From NCBI GenBank assembly GCA_963920705.1, contig OY987238.1:682001-746000 (forward strand): 64,000 nt of DNA, written 5' to 3'. Position 1 is the stretch's first letter; every line of letters begins with the position of its first letter. The position numbers and the translations under genes are program-made. Shown piece by piece: positions 14,640 through 29,888 of the stretch. The notes below the pieces were generated by a model. That model made no database searches, was not told where the DNA came from, and worked only from the letters and a program-made list of their open reading frames with translations. The DNA is from Odiellus spinosus. Its lineage: Eukaryota; Arthropoda; Arachnida; Opiliones; Phalangiidae.

Positions 14640-16560
14640 TTTCCCAAGCATAGATTCACAAATTTTCCAAGTATAGATTCACAAATTTCCCTAGTAGAGA
14701 TTCACAAATTTCCCAAGTATAGATTCACAAATTTCCCAAGTATAGATTCACAAATTTCCCAAGTATAGATCCACCAATTTCCCAAGTATAGATCCACCAA
14801 TTTCCCAAGTATAGATTCACAAATTTTCCAAGTATAGATTCATAAATTTTCCAAGTATAGATTCACAAATTTCCCAAATATAGATTCACAAATTTTCCAA
14901 GTATAGATTCACAAATTTCCCAAGTATAGATTCACAGATTTCCGAAGTATAGATTCACGAATTTCCCAAGTATAGATCCACAAATTTCCCAAGTATAGAT
15001 TGACAAATTTCCCAAGTATAGATTCACAAATTTTCCAAGTATAGATTGACAAATTTCCCAAGTATAGATTCACAAATTTTCCAAGTATAGATTCACAAAT
15101 TTCCCAAGTATAGATTCAAAAATTTTCCAAGTATAGATTCACAAATTTTCCAAGTATAGATTCACAAATTTTCCAAGTATAGATTCACAAATTTCCCAAG
15201 TATAGATTCACAAATTTCCCAAGTATAGATCCACCAATTTCCCAAATATATCCACCAATTTCCCAAGTATAGATTCACATATTTCCCAAGTATAGATTCA
15301 CAAATTTCACAAGTATAGATTCACAAATTTCCCAAGTATAGATTCACAAATTTTCCAAGAATTGATCCACCAATTTCCCAAGTATAGATTCACATATTTC
15401 CCAAGTATAGATTCACAAATTTCCCAAGTATAGATTCACAAATTTCCGAAGTATAGATTCACAAATTTCCCAAGTATAGATTGACAAATTTCCCAAGTAT
15501 AGATTCACAAATTTTCCAAGTATAAATTGACAAATTTCCCAAGTATAGATTCACAAATTTTCCAAGTATAGATTCACAAATTTTCCAAGTATAGATTCAC
15601 AAATTTCCCAAGCATAGATTCACAAATTTTCCAAGTATAGATTCACAAATTTCCCTAGTAGAGATTCACAAATTTCCCAAGTATAGATTCACAAATTTCC
15701 CAAGTATAGATTCACAAATTTCCCAAGTATAGATCCACCAATTTCCCAAGTATAGATCCACCAATTTCCCAAGTATAGATTCACAAATTTTCCAAGTATA
15801 GATTCACAAATTTTCCAAGTATAGATTCACAAATTTCCCAAATATAGATTCACAAATTTTCCAAGTATAGATTCACAAATTTCCCAAGTATAGATTCACA
15901 GATTTCCGAAGTATAGATTCACGAATTTCCCAAGTATAGATCCACAAATTTCCCAAGTATAGATTGACAAATTTCCCAAGTATAGATTCACAAATTTTCC
16001 AAGTATAGATTCACAAATTTCCCAAGTATAGAGTCACAAATTTCCCAAGTATAGAGTCAAAAATTTTCCAAGTATAGATTCACAAATTTTCCAAGTATAG
16101 ATTCACAAATTTTCCAAGTATAGATTCACAAATTTCCCAAGTATAGATTCACAAATTTCCCAAGTATAGATCCACCAATTTCCCAAATATATCCACCAAT
16201 TTCCCAAGTATAGATTCACAAATTTTCCAAGAATTGATCCACCAATTTCCCAAGTATAGATTCACAAATTTTCCAAGTATAGATTCACATATTTCCCAAG
16301 TATAGATTCACAAATTTCCCAAGTATAGATTCACAAATTTCCCAAGTATAGATTGACAAATTTCCCAAGTATAGATTGACAAATTTCCCAAGTATAGATT
16401 CACAAATTTTCCAAGTATAAATTGACAAATTTCCCAAGTATAGATTCACAAATTTTCCAAGTATAGATTCACAAATTTTCCAAGAATAGATTCACAAATT
16501 TTCCAAGTATAGATTCACAAATTTCCCAAATATAGATTCAAAAATTTTCCAAGTATAGAT
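14640..16560 (+). repeat. 964-bp tandem HOR, about two copies
   Basis: TTTCCCTAGTAGAG markers lie at about 14,691 and 15,655, an offset of 964 bp (42 monomers minus 2 bp). The following order is the same in both: three TTTCCC monomers, two GATCCACC, TTTTCC monomers, AAATATA, GATTCACAGATTTCCGAAG and the unusual GATTCACGAATTTCCC. The second copy then gains GAGTCAC and GAGTCAAAA variants not present in the first. Confidence 0.8.
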
Positions 16561-18130
16561 TCTCAAATTATCCAAGTATAGATTCAAAAATTAACCAAGT
16601 ATAGATTCACAAATTTTCCAAGTATAGATTCACAAATTTCCCAAGCATAGATTCATAAATTTCCCAAGTATAGATTCACAAATTTTCCAAATATAGATTC
16701 ACAAATTTTCCAAGTATAGATTCACAAATTTTCCAAGTATAGATTCACAAATTTCCCAAGTATAGATTCACAAATTTCCCAATATAGATCCACCAATTTC
16801 CCAAGTATAGATTCACCAATTTCCAAGTATAGATTCACATATTTCCCAAGTATAGATTCACAAATTTCCCAAGTATAGATTCACAAATTTCCGAAGTATA
16901 GATTCAGAAATTTTCCAAGTATAGATTCACAAATTTTCCAAGTATAGATTCACAAATGTCCCAAGCATAGATTCACAAATTTTCCAAGTATAGATTCACA
17001 AATTTCCCAAGTAGAGATTCACAAATTTCCCAAGTATAGATTCACAAATTTCCCAAGTAGAGATTCACAAATTTTCCAAGTATAGATTCACAAATTTCCC
17101 AAGTATAGATTCACAAATTTTCCAAGTATAGATTCACAAATTTCCCAAGTATAGATTCACAAATTTCCCAAGTATAGATCCACCAATTTCCCAAATATAT
17201 CCACCAATTTCCCAAGTATAGATTCACAAATTTTCCAAGAATTGATCCACCAATTTCCCAAGTATAGATTCACAAATTTTCCAAGTATAGATTCACATAT
17301 TTCCCAAGTATAGATTCACAAATTTCCCAAGTATAGATTCACAAATTTCCCAAGTATAGATTGACAAATTTCCCAAGTATAGATTGACAAATTTCCCAAG
17401 TATAGATTCACAAATTTTCCAAGTATAAATTGACAAATTTCCCAAGTATAGATTCACAAATTTTCCAAGTATAGATTCACAAATTTTACAAGAATAGATT
17501 CACAAATTTTCCAAGTATAGATTCACAAATTTCCCAAATATAGATTCAAAAATTTTCCAAGTATAGATTCTCAAATTATCCAAGTATAGATTCAAAAATT
17601 AACCAAGTATAGATTCACAAATTTTCCAAGTATAGATTCACAAATTTCCCAAGCATAGATTCATAAATTTCCCAAGTATAGATTCACAAATTTTCCAAAT
17701 ATAGATTCACAAATTTTCCAAGTATAGATTCACAAATTTTCCAAGTATAGATTCACAAATTTCCCAAGTATAGATTCACAAATTTCCCAATATAGATCCA
17801 CCAATTTCCCAAGTATAGATTCACCAATTTCCAAGTATAGATTCACATATTTCCCAAGTATAGATTCACAAATTTCCCAAGTATAGATTCACAAATTTCC
17901 GAAGTATAGATTCAGAAATTTTCCAAGTATAGATTCACAAATTTTCCAAGTATAGATTCACAAATGTCCCAAGCATAGATTCACAAATTTTCCAAGTATA
18001 GATTCACAAATTTCCCAAGTAGAGATTCACAAATTTCCCAAGTATAGATTCACAAATTTCCCAAGTAGAGATTCACAAATTTTCCAAGTATAGATTCACA
18101 AATTTCCCAAGTATAGATTCACAAATTTTC
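16160..18130 (+). repeat. 1,008-bp tandem HOR, two copies
   Basis: The GATTCAAAAATTAACC marker sits at about 16,591 and 17,599 (on the TTAACC), and AAATGTCCC at about 16,957 and 17,965. The offset is 1,008 bp both times, which is 44 monomers minus 4 bp, explained by two 21-bp monomers per unit. Copies run from the AAATATATCC monomer and CAAGAATTGATCC to the pair of AAGTAGAG monomers. One visible substitution is TTTTCCAAGAATAG against TTTTACAAGAATAG. Confidence 0.85.
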
Positions 18131-19000
18131 CAAGTATAGATTCACAAATTTCCCAAGTATAGATCCACAAATTTCCCAAGTATAGATTCACATATTTCCC
18201 AAGTATAGATTCACAAATTTCCCAAGTATAGATTCACAAATTTCCGAAGTATAGATTCAGAAATTTTCCAAGTATAGATTCACAAATTTTCCAAGTATAG
18301 ATTCACAAATGTCCCAAGCATAGATTCACAAATTTTCCAAGTATAGATTCACAAATTTCCCAAGTAGAGATTCACAAATTTCCCAAGTATAGATTCACAA
18401 ATTTCCCAAGTATAGATTCACAAATTTCCCAAGTATAGATCCACCAATTTCCCAAGTATAGTTCCACCAATTTCCCAAGTATAGATTCACAAATTTTCCA
18501 AGTATAGATTCACAAATTTTCCAAGTATAGATTCACAAATTTCCCAAATATAGATTCACAAATTTTCCAAGTATAGATTCACAAATTTCCCAAGTATAGA
18601 TTCACAAATTTCCGAAGTATAGATTCACAAATTTCCCAAGTATAGATCCACAAATTTCCCAAGTATAGATTGACAAATTTCCCAAGTATAGATTGACAAA
18701 TTTCCCAAGTATAGATTCACAAATTTTCCAAGTATAGATTCACAAATTTCCCAAGTATAGATTCACAAATTTTCCAAGTATAGATTCACAAATTTTCCAA
18801 GTATAGATTTACAAATTTTCCAAGTATAGATTCACAAATTTCCCAAGTATAGATTCACAAATTTCCCAAGTATAGATTGACAAATTTCCCAAGTATAGAT
18901 TCACAAATTTCCGAAGTATAGATTCACAAATTTTCCAAGTATAGATTCACAAATTTCCCAAGTATAGGTTCACAAATTTCCCAAGTATAGATCCACAAAT

Positions 19001-22000
19001 TTCCCAAGTATAGATCCACCAATTTCCCAAGTATAGATTCACAAATTTTCCAAGTATAGATTCACAAATTTTCCAAGTATAGATTCATAAAATTTCCCAA
19101 GTATAGATCCACCAATTTCCCAAGTATATCCACCAATTTCCCAAGTATAGATTCACATATTTCCCGAGTATAGATTTACAAATTTCCCAAGTATAGATTC
19201 ACAAATTTCCGAAGTATAGATTCACAAATTTTCCAAGTATAGATTCACAAATTTTCCAAGTATAGATTCACAAATTTCCCAAGCATAGATTCACAAATTT
19301 TCCAAGTATAGATTCACAAATTTCCCAAGTAGAGATTCACAAATTTCCCAAATATATATTCACAAATTTCCCAAGCATAGATTCACAAATTTCCCAAGTA
19401 TAGATCCACCAATTTCCCAAGTATAGATCCACCAATTTCCCAAGTATAGATCCACCAATTTCCGAAGTATAGATTCACAAATTTTCCAAGTATAGATTCA
19501 CAAATTTTCCAAGTATAGATTCACAAATTTCCCAAGTATAGATTCAAAAATTTCCCAAGTAGAGATTCACAAATTTTCCAAGTATAGATTCAAAAATTTC
19601 CCAATTAGAGATTTACAAATTTCCCAAATATAGATTCACAAATTTCCCAAGTATAGATTCACAAATTTTCCAAGTATAGATCCACCAATTTCCCAAGTAT
19701 AGATCCACCAATTTCCCAAGTATAGATTCACAAATTTTCCAAGTATAGACTCACAAATTTTCCAAGTATAGATTCACAAATTTTCCAAGTATAGATTCAC
19801 AAATTACCCAAGTATAGATTCACAAATTTCCGAAGTATAGATTCACAAATTTCCCAAGTATACATTCACAAATTTCCGAAGTATAGATTCACATATTTCC
19901 CAAGTATAGATTCACATATTTCCCAAGTATAGATTCACAAATTTCCGAAGTATAGATTCACAAATTTTCCAAGTATAGATTCACAAATTTCCCAAGTATA
20001 GATTCACAAATTTCCCAAGTATAGATTCACAAATTTTCCAAGTATAGATTAACAAATTTCCCAAGTATAGATCCACAAATTTCCCAAGTATAGATTGACA
20101 AATTTCCCAAGTATAGATTCACAAATTTCCGAAGTATAGATTCACAAATTTCCCAAGTATAGATCCACAAATTTCCCAAGTATAGATTGACAAATTTCCC
20201 AAGTATAGATTCACAAATTTCCCAAGTATAGATTCACAAATTTCCCAAATATATATTCACAAATTTCCCAAGTATAGATTCACAAATTTCCCAAGTATAG
20301 ATCCACTAATTTCCCAAGTATAGATCCACCAATTTCCGAAGTATAGATTCACAAATTTTCCAAGTATAGATTCACAAATTTTCCAAGTATAGATTCACAA
20401 ATTTCCCAAGTATAGATTGACAAATTTCTCAAGTATAGATTCACAAATTTCCCAAGTATAGATTCACAAATTTCCCAAATATATATTCACAAATTTCCCA
20501 AGTATAGATTCACAAATTTCCCAAGTATAGATCCACTAATTTCCCAAGTATAGATCCACCAATTTCCGAAGTATAGATTCAAAAATTTCCCAAGTAGAGA
20601 TTCACAAATTTTCCAAGTATAGATTCACAAATTTTCCAAGTATAGATTCACAAATTTCCCAAGTAGAGATTCACAAATTTTCCAAGTATAGATTCACAAA
20701 TTTCCCAAGTATAGATTCACAAATTTGCAAGTATAGATCCACCAATTTCCCAAGTATAGATCCACCAATTTCCCAAGTATAGATTCACAAATTTTCCAAG
20801 TATAGATTCACAAATTTTCCAAGTATAGATTCACAAATTTTCCAAATATAGATTCACAAATTTTCCAAGTATAGATTCACAAATTTCCCAAGTATAGATT
20901 CACAAATTTCCGAAGTATAGATTCACAAATTTCCCAAGTATAGATTCACAAATTTCCGAAGTATAGATTCACAAATTTCCCAAGTATAGATCCACAAATT
21001 TCCCAAGTATTGATTCACAAATTTCCCAAGTATAGATCCACCAATTTCCCAAGTATAGATCCACCAATTTCCGAAGTATAGATTCACAAATTTTCCAAGT
21101 ATAGATTCACAAATTTTCCAAGTATAGATCCACAAATTTCCCAAGTATAGATTGACAAATTTCCCAAGTATAGATTCACAAATTTCCGAAGTATAGATTC
21201 ACAAATTTCCCAAGTATAGATCCACAAATTTCCCAAGTATAGATTGACAAATTTCCCAAGTATAGATTCACAAATTTCCCAAGTATAGATTCACAAATTT
21301 CCCAAATATATATTCACAAATTTCCCAAGTATAGATCCACTAATTTCCCAAGTATAGATCCACCAATTTCCGAAGTATAGATTCACAAATTTTCCAAGTA
21401 TAGATTCACAAATTTTCCAAGTATAGATTCACAAATTTCCCAAGTATAGATTCAAAAATTTCCCAAGTAGAGATTCACAAATTTTCCAAGTATAGATTCA
21501 CAAATTTTCCAAGTATAGATTCACAAATTTCCCAAGTAGAGATTCACAAATTTTCCAAGTATAGATTCACAAATTTCCCAAGTATAGATTCACAAATTTC
21601 CCAAGTATAGATTCACAAATTTGCAAGTATAGATCCACCTATTTCCCAAGTATAGATCCACCAATTTCCCAAGTATAGATTCACAAATTTTCCAAGTATA
21701 GATTCACAAATTTCCCAAGTAGAGATTCACAAATTTTCCAAGTATAGATTCACAAATTTTCCAAGTATAGATTCACAAATTTCCCAAGTAGAGATTTACA
21801 AATTTCCCAAATATAGATTCACAAATTTCCCAAGTATAGATTCACAAATTTTCCAAGTATAGATCCACCAATTTCCCAAGTATAGATCCACCAATTTCCC
21901 AAGTATAGATTCACAAATTTTCCAAGTATAGACTCACAAATTTTCCAAGTATAGATTCACAAATTTTCCAAGTATAGATTCACAAATTACCCAAGTATAG

Positions 22001-24130
22001 ATTCACAAATTTCCGAAGTATAGATTCACAAATTTCCCAAGTATACATTCACAAATTTCCGAAGCATAGATTCACATATTTCCCAAGTATAGATTCACAT
22101 ATTTCCCAAGTATAGATTCACAAATTTCCGAAGTATAGATTCACAAATTTTCCAAGTATAGATTCACAAATTTCCCAAGTATAGGTTCACAAATTATCCA
22201 AGTATAGATCCACCAATTTCCCAAGTATAGATCCACCAATTTCCCAAGTATAGATTCACAAATTTCCCAAGTATAGATTCACAAATTTTCCAAGTATAGA
22301 TTCACAAATTTCCCAAGTATAGATCCACAAATTTCCCAAGTATAGATTGACCAATTTCCCAAGTATCGATTCACAAATTTCCGAAGTATAGATTCACAAA
22401 TTTCCCAAGTATAGATTCACAAATTTCCCAAGTATAGATTGACAAATTTCCCAAGTATAGATTCACAAATTTCCCAAGTATAGATTCACAAATTTCTCAA
22501 GTATAGATCCACTAATTTCCCAAGTATAGATCCACCAATTTCCGAAGTATAGATTCACAAATTTTCCAAGTATAGATTCACAAATTTTCCAAGTATAGAT
22601 TCACAAATTTCCCAAGTATAGATTGAAAAATTTCCCAAGTATAGATTCACAAATTTCCCAAGTATAGATTCACAAATTTCCCAAATATATATTCACAAAT
22701 TTCCCAAGTATAGATTCACAAATTTCCCAAATATATATTCACAAATTTCCCAAGTATAGATTCACTAATTTACCAAGTATAGATTCACAAATTTTCCAAG
22801 TATAGATTCACAAATTTCCCAAGTATAGATTCAAAAATTTCCCAAGTAGAGATTCACAAATTTTCCAAGTATAGATTCACAAATTTTCCAAGTATAGATT
22901 CACAAATTTCCCAAGAAGAGATTCACAAATTTTCCAAGTATAGATTCACAAATTTCCCAAGTATAGATTCACAAATTTGCAAGTATAGATCCACCAATTT
23001 CACAAGTATAGATCCACCAATTTCCCAAGTATAGATTCACAAATTTTCCAAGTATTGATTCACAAATTTTCCGAGTATAGATTCACAAATTTTCCAAATA
23101 TAGATTCACAAATTTTCCAAGTATAGATTCACAAATTTCCCAAGTATAGATTCACAAATTTCCGAAGTATAGATTCACAAATTTCCCAAGTATAGATTCA
23201 CAAATTTCCGAAGTATAGATTCACAAATTTCCCAAGTATAGATCCACAAATTTCCCAAGTATTGATTCACAAATTTCCCAAGTATAGATCCACCAATTTC
23301 CCAAGTATAGATCCACCAATTTCCGAAGTATAGATTCACAAATTTTCCAAGTATAGATTCACAAATTTTCCAAGTAGAGATTCACAAATTTCCCAAATAT
23401 ATATTCACAAATTTCCCAAGTATAGATTCACAAATTTCCCAAGTATAGATCCACCAATTTCCCAAGTATAGATCCACCAATTTCCGAAGTATAAATTCAC
23501 AAATTTTCCAAGTATAGATTCACAAATTTTCCAAGTATAGATTCACAAATTTCCCAAGTATAGATTCAAAAATTTCCCAAGTAGAGATTCACAAATTTTC
23601 CAAGTATAGATTCACAAATTTTCCAAGTATAGATTCACAAATTTCCCAAGTAGAGATTCACAAATTTCCCAAATATAGATTCACAAATTTCCCAAGTATA
23701 GATTCACAAATTTTCAAAGTATAGATCCACCAATTTCCCAAGTATAGATCCACCAATTTCCCAAGTATAGATTCACAAATTTTCCAAGTATAGATTCACA
23801 AATTTTCCAAGTATAGATTCACAAATTTTCCAAGTATAGATTCACAAATTACCCAAGTATAGATTCACAAATTTCCGAAGTATAGATTCACAAATTTCCC
23901 AAGTATAGATTCACAAATTTCCGAAGTATAGATTCACATATTTCCCAAGTATAGATTCACATATTTCCCAAGTATAGATTCACAAATTTCCGAAGTATAG
24001 ATTCACAAATTTTCCAAGTATAGATTCACAAATTTCCCAAGTATAGGTTCACAAATTATCCAAGTATAGATCCACCAATTTCCCAAGTATAGATCCACCA
24101 ATTTCCCAAGTATAGATTTACAAATTTCCC
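19001..24130 (+). repeat. Satellite, transition domain with 1.9-2.2 kb HOR
   Basis: No gene. A TTACCCAAG monomer followed by two TTCCGAAG and then CACATATTT monomers occurs near 19,804, 21,987 and 23,849. Offsets are 2,183 and 1,862 bp, close to whole monomer numbers. A 22-bp monomer reading TTTGCAAGTATAG appears near 20,726, 21,622 and 22,978, always just before GATCCACC. AAATATATATTC monomers are confined to this domain. TTCCGAAG (CpG) monomers are dense here. Confidence 0.85.
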
Positions 24131-27100
24131 AAGTATAGATTCACAAATTTTCCAAGTATAGATTCACAAATTTCCCAAATATAGATTCACAAATTTCCGA
24201 AGTATAGATTCACAAATTTCCCAAGTATAGATCCACAAATTTCCCAAGTATAGATTGACAAATTTCCCAAGAATAGATTCACAAATTTCCGAAGTATAGA
24301 TTCACAAATTTCCCAAGTATAGATCCACCAATTTCCCAAGTATAGATCCACCAATTTCCGAAGTATAAATTCACAAATTTTCCAAGTATAGATTCACAAA
24401 TTTTCCAAGTATAGATTCACAAATTTCCCAAGTATAGATTCAAAAATTTCCCAAGTAGAGATTCACAAATTTTCCAAGTATAGATTCACAAATTTTCCAA
24501 GTATAGATTCACAAATTTTCCAAGTATAGATTCACAAATTTTCCAAGTATAGATTCACAAATTTCCCAAGTAGAGATTCACAAATATTCCAAGTATAGAT
24601 TCACAAATTTCCCAAGTATAGATTCACAAATTTCCCAAGTATAGATCCACCAATTTCCCAAGTATAGATTCACAAATTTTCCAAGTATAGATTCACAAAT
24701 TTTCCAAGTATAGATTCACAAATTTTCCAAGTATAGATCCACCAATTTCCCAAGTATTGATCCACCAATTTCCCAAGTATAGATTCACAAATTTTCCAAG
24801 TATAGATTCACAAATTTCCCAAGTATAGATTCACAAATTTCCCAAGTATAGATTCACAAATTTCCGAAGTATAGATTCACAAATTTTCCAAGTATAGATT
24901 CACAAATTTCCCAAGTATAGATTCACAAATTTCCGAAGTAGAGATTCACAAATTTTCCAAGTATAGATTCACAAATTTCCCAAGTATAGATTCACAAATT
25001 TCCCAAGTATAGATTCACAAATTTCCCAAGTATAGATTCACAAATTTCCGAAGTATAGATTCACAAATTTTCCAAGTATAGATTCACAAATTTCCCAAGT
25101 ATAGATTCACAAATTTCCGAAGTAGAGATTCACAAATTTTCCAAGTATAGATTCACAAATTTTCCAAGTATAGATTCACATATTTTCCAAGTATAGATTC
25201 ACAAATTTCCCAAGTATAGATTCAAAAATTTCCAAGTATAGATTCACAAATTATCCAAGTATAGATTCACAAATTATCCAAGTATAGATTCAAAAATTTT
25301 CCAAGTATAGATTCACAAATTTTCCAAGTATAGATTCACAAATTTCCCAAGTATAGATTCATAAATTTCCCAAGTATAGATTCACGAATTTTCCAAGTAT
25401 AGATTCACAAATTTTCCAAGTATATATTCACAAATTTTCCAAGTATAGATTCACAAATTTCCCAAGTATAGATTCACAAATTTCCGAAGTATAGATTCAC
25501 AAATTTTCCAAGTATAGATTCACAAATTTACCAAGTATAGATTCACAAATTTCCGAAGTAGAGATTCACAAATTTTCCAAGTATAGATTCACAAATTTTC
25601 CAAGTATAGATTCACAAATTTTCCAAGTATAGATTCACAAATTTCCCAAGTATAGATTCAAAAATTTTCCAAGTATAGATTCACAAATTATCCAAGTATA
25701 GATTCACAAATTATCCAAGTATAGATTCACAAATTTTCCAAGTATAGATTCACAAATTTTCCAAGTATAGATTCACAAATTTCCCAAGTATAGATTCATA
25801 AATTTCCCAAGTATAGATTCACGAATTTTCCAAGTATAGATTCACAAATTTCCGAAGTATAGATTCACAAATTTCCGAAGTAGAGATTCACAAATTTTCC
25901 AAGTATAGATTCACAAATTTCCCAAGTATAGATTCACAAATTTCCCAAGTATAGATTCACAAATTTCCCAAGTATAGATTCACAAATTTCCGAAGTATAG
26001 ATTCACAAATTTCCCAAGTATAGATTCACAAATTTCCGAAGTAGAGATTCACAAATTTTCCAAGTATAGATTCACAAATTTTCCAAGTATAGATTCACAA
26101 ATTTTCCAAGTATAGATTCACAAATTTCCCAAGTATAGATTCAAAAATTTCCAAGTATAGATTCACAAATTATCCAAGTATAGATTCACAAATTATCCAA
26201 GTATAGATTCAAAAATTTTCCAAGTATAGTTTCACAAATTTTCCAAGTATAGATTCACAAATTTCCCAAGTATAGATTCATAAATTTCCCAAGTATAGAT
26301 TCACGAATTTTCCAAGTATAGATTCACAAATTTTCCAAGTATAGATTCACAAATTTTCCAAGTATAGATTCACAAATTTCCCAAGTATAGATTCACAAAT
26401 TTCCGAAGTATAGATTCACAAATTTTCCAAGTAGAGATTCACAAATTTTCCAAGTATAGATTCACAAATTTTCCAAGTATAGATTCACAAATTTTCCAAG
26501 TATAGATTCACAAATTTCCCAAGTATAGATTCAAAAATTTTCCAAGTATAGATTCACAAATTATCCAAGTATAGATTCACAAATTATCCAAGTATAGATT
26601 CACAAATTTTCCAAGTATAGATTCACAAATTTTCCAAGTATAGATTCACAAATTTCCCAAGTATAGATTCATAAATTTCCCAAGTATAGATTCACGAATT
26701 TTCCAAGTATAGATTCACAAATTTCCGAAGTATAGATTCACAAATTTTCCAAGTATAGATTCACAAATTTCCCAAGTATAGATTCACAAATTTCCGAAGT
26801 ATAGATTCACAAATTTTCCAAGTATAGATTCACAAATTTTCCAAGCATAGATTCACAAATTTTCCAAGTATAGATTCACAAATTTCCCAAGTAGAGATTC
26901 ACAAATATTCCAAGTATAGATTCACAAATTTCCCAAGTATAGATTCACAAATTTCCCAAGTATAGATCCACCAATTTCCCAAGTATAGATCCACCAATTT
27001 CCCAAGTATAGATTCACAAATTTTCCAAGTATAGATTCACAAATTTTCCAAGTATAGATTCACAAATTTTCCAAGTATAGATCCACCAATTTCCCAAGTA

Positions 27101-28300
27101 TTGATCCACCAATTTCCCAAGTATAGATTCACAAATTTTCCAAGTATAGATTCACAAATTTCCCAAGTATAGATTCACAAATTTCCCAAGTATAGATTCA
27201 CAAATTTCCGAAGTATAGATTCACAAATTTTCCAAGTATAGATTCACAAATTTCCCAAGTATAGATTCACAAATTTCCGAAGTAGAGATTCACAAATTTT
27301 CCAAGTATAGATTCACAAATTTCCCAAGTATAGATTCACAAATTTCCCAAGTATAGATTCACAAATTTCCCAAGTATAGATTCACAAATTTCCGAAGTAT
27401 AGATTCACAAATTTTCCAAGTATAGATTCACAAATTTTCCAAGTATAGATTCACAAATTTCCCAAGTATAGATTCAAAAATTTCCAAGTATAGATTCACA
27501 AATTATCCAAGTATAGATTCACAAATTATCCAAGTATAGATTCAAAAATTTTCCAAGTATAGATTCACAAATTTTCCAAGTATAGATTCACAAATTTCCC
27601 AAGTATAGATTCATAAATTTCCCAAGTATAGATTCACGAATTTTCCAAGTATAGATTCACAAATTTTCCAAGTATAGATTCACAAATTTTCCAAGTATAG
27701 ATTCACAAATTTCCCATGTATAGATTCACAAATTTCCGAAGTATAGATTCACAAATTTTCCAAGTATAGATTCACAAATTTCCCAAGTATAGATTCACAA
27801 ATTTCCGAAGTAGAGATTCACAAATTTTCCAAGTATAGATTCACAAATTTTCCAAGTATAGATTCAAAAATTTTCCAAGTATAGATTCACAAATTTCCCA
27901 AGTATAGATTCAAAAATTTTCCAAGTATAGATTCACAAATTATCCAAGTATAGATTCACAAATTATCCAAGTATAGATTCACAAATTTTCCAAGTATAGA
28001 TTCACAAATTTTCCAAGTATAGATTCACAAATTTCCCAAGTATAGATTCATAAATTTCCCAAGTATAGATTCACGAATTTTCCAAGTATAGATTCACAAA
28101 TTTCCGAAGTATAGATTCACAAATTTTCCAAGTATAGATTCACAAATTTCCCAAGTATAGATTCACAAATTTCCGAAGTATAGATTCACAAATTTTCCAA
28201 GTATAGATTCACAAATTTTCCAAGTATAGATTCACAAATTTCCCAAGCATAGATTCACAAATTTTCCAAGTATAGATTCACAAATTTCCCAAGTAGAGAT
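24131..28300 (+). repeat. Satellite domain with TTATCC and TTCCGAAGTAGAG variants
   Basis: No gene. A recurring group holds a TTCCGAAGTAGAG monomer, three TTTTCC monomers, TTTCCC, then a 22-bp GATTCAAAAATTTCCAAG monomer (TTTCC at about 25,229, 26,148 and 27,481; offsets 919 and 1,333 bp), two TTATCC monomers, GATTCATAAATTT and GATTCACGAATTTT. The last adds a CpG. GATCCACC monomers are rare for long stretches here, so antisense open frames are absent. Confidence 0.85.
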
Positions 28301-28309
28301 TCACAAATA

Positions 28310-29888
28310 TCCCAAGTATAGATTCACAAATTTCCCAAGTATAGATTCACAAATTTCCCAAGTATAGATCCACCAATTTCCCAAGTATAGATCCACCAAT
28401 TTCCCAAGTATAGATTCACAAATTTTCCAAGTATAGATTCACAAATTTCCCTAGTATAGATTCACAAATTTCCCAAGTATAGATTCACAAATTTCCGAAG
28501 TATAGATTCACAAATTTTCCAAGTATAGATTCACAAATTATCCAAGTATAGATTCACAAATTATCCAAGTATAGATTCACAAATTATCCAAGTATAGATT
28601 CACAAATTTTCCAAGTATAGATTCACAAATTTTCCAAGTAAAGATTCACAAATTTTCCAAGTATAGATTCACAAATTTCCCAAGTATAGATTCACAAATT
28701 TTCCAAGTATAGATTCACAAATTTTCCAAGTATAGATTCACAATTTTCCCAAGTATAGATCCACCAATTTCCCAAGTATAGATTCACAAATTTTCCAAGT
28801 ATAGATTCACAAATTTTCCAAGTATAGATTCACAAATTTCCCAAGTATAGATTCACAAATTTCCGAAGTATAGATTCACAAATTTTCCAAGTATAGATTC
28901 ACAAATTTTCCAAGTATAGATTCACAAATTTCCCAAGCATAGATTCACAAATTTTCCAAGTATAGATTCTCAAATTTCCCAAGTAGAGATTCACAAATTT
29001 CCCAAGTATAGATTCACAAATTTCCCAAGTATAGATTCACAAATTTCCCAAGTATAGATCCACCAATTTCCCAAGTATAGATCCACCAATTTCCGAATTA
29101 TAGATTCACAAATTTTCCAAGTATAGATTCACAAATTTTCCAAGTATAGATTCACAAATTTCCCAAGTATAGATTCCAAAATTTTCCAAGTATAGATTCA
29201 CAAATTATCCAAGTATAGATTCACAAATTATCCAAATATAGATTCACAAATTTTCCAAGTATAGATTCACAAATTTTCCAAGTATAGATTCACAAATTTT
29301 CCAAGTATAGATTCACAAATTTCCCAAGTATAGATTCACAAATTTCCCAAGTACAGATTCACAAATTTTCCAAGTATAGATTCACAAATTTTCCAAGTAT
29401 AGATTCACAAATTTTCCAAGTATAGATTCACAAATTTCCCAAGTATAGATTCACAAATTTCCCAAGTATAGATCCACCAATTTCCCAAGTATAGATTCAC
29501 CAATTTCCCAAGTATAGATTCACAAATTTCCCAAGTATAGATTCACAAATTTCCGAAGTATAGATTCACAAATTTTCCAAGTATAGATTCACAAATTTTC
29601 CAAGTATAGATTCACAAATTTCCCAAGCATAGATTCACAAATTTTCCAAGTATAGATTCACAAATTTCCCAAGTAGAGATTCACAAATTTTCCAAGTATA
29701 GATTCACAAATTTCCCAAGTATAGATTCACAAATTTGCAAAGAATAGATCCACCAATTTCCCAAGTATAGATCCACCAATTTCCCAAGCATAGATTCACA
29801 AATTTTCCAAGTATAGATTCACAAATTTTCCAAGTATAGATTCACAAATTTCCCAAATATAGATTCACAAATTTTCCAAGTATAGATC
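28310..29888 (+). repeat. Large duplication, copy 1, left part
   Basis: Collinear with about 34,998-36,576 at a constant offset of 6,688 bp (291 monomers minus 5 bp). Markers that agree exactly are CCCTAGTATAG at 28,451 and 35,139, GATTCTCAAATTTCCC near 28,963 and 35,651, AAGTACAG near 29,351 and 36,039, and TTTGCAAAGAATAG near 29,737 and 36,425. Only scattered substitutions are visible, for example CCCAAGTATAG against CCCAAATATAG before the second GATCCACC. The match stops where copy 1 enters a GATCCACC and AAGTATATCC stretch. Confidence 0.88.

Larger units (their letters stand above)
11171..19000 (+). repeat. Satellite, left domain part 3
   Basis: No gene. The area is rich in 21-bp AAATATATCC and AAGTATATCC monomers, CAAGAATTGATCC monomers and GATCCACC pairs. 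AAATGTCCC markers occur near 11,707, 12,372, 16,957, 17,965 and 18,310. I saw none to the right of 18.3 kb. Single odd monomers include AAGTATCGATTC near 11,557, which creates a CpG, and GAGTCAC near 16,030-16,055. Confidence 0.88.
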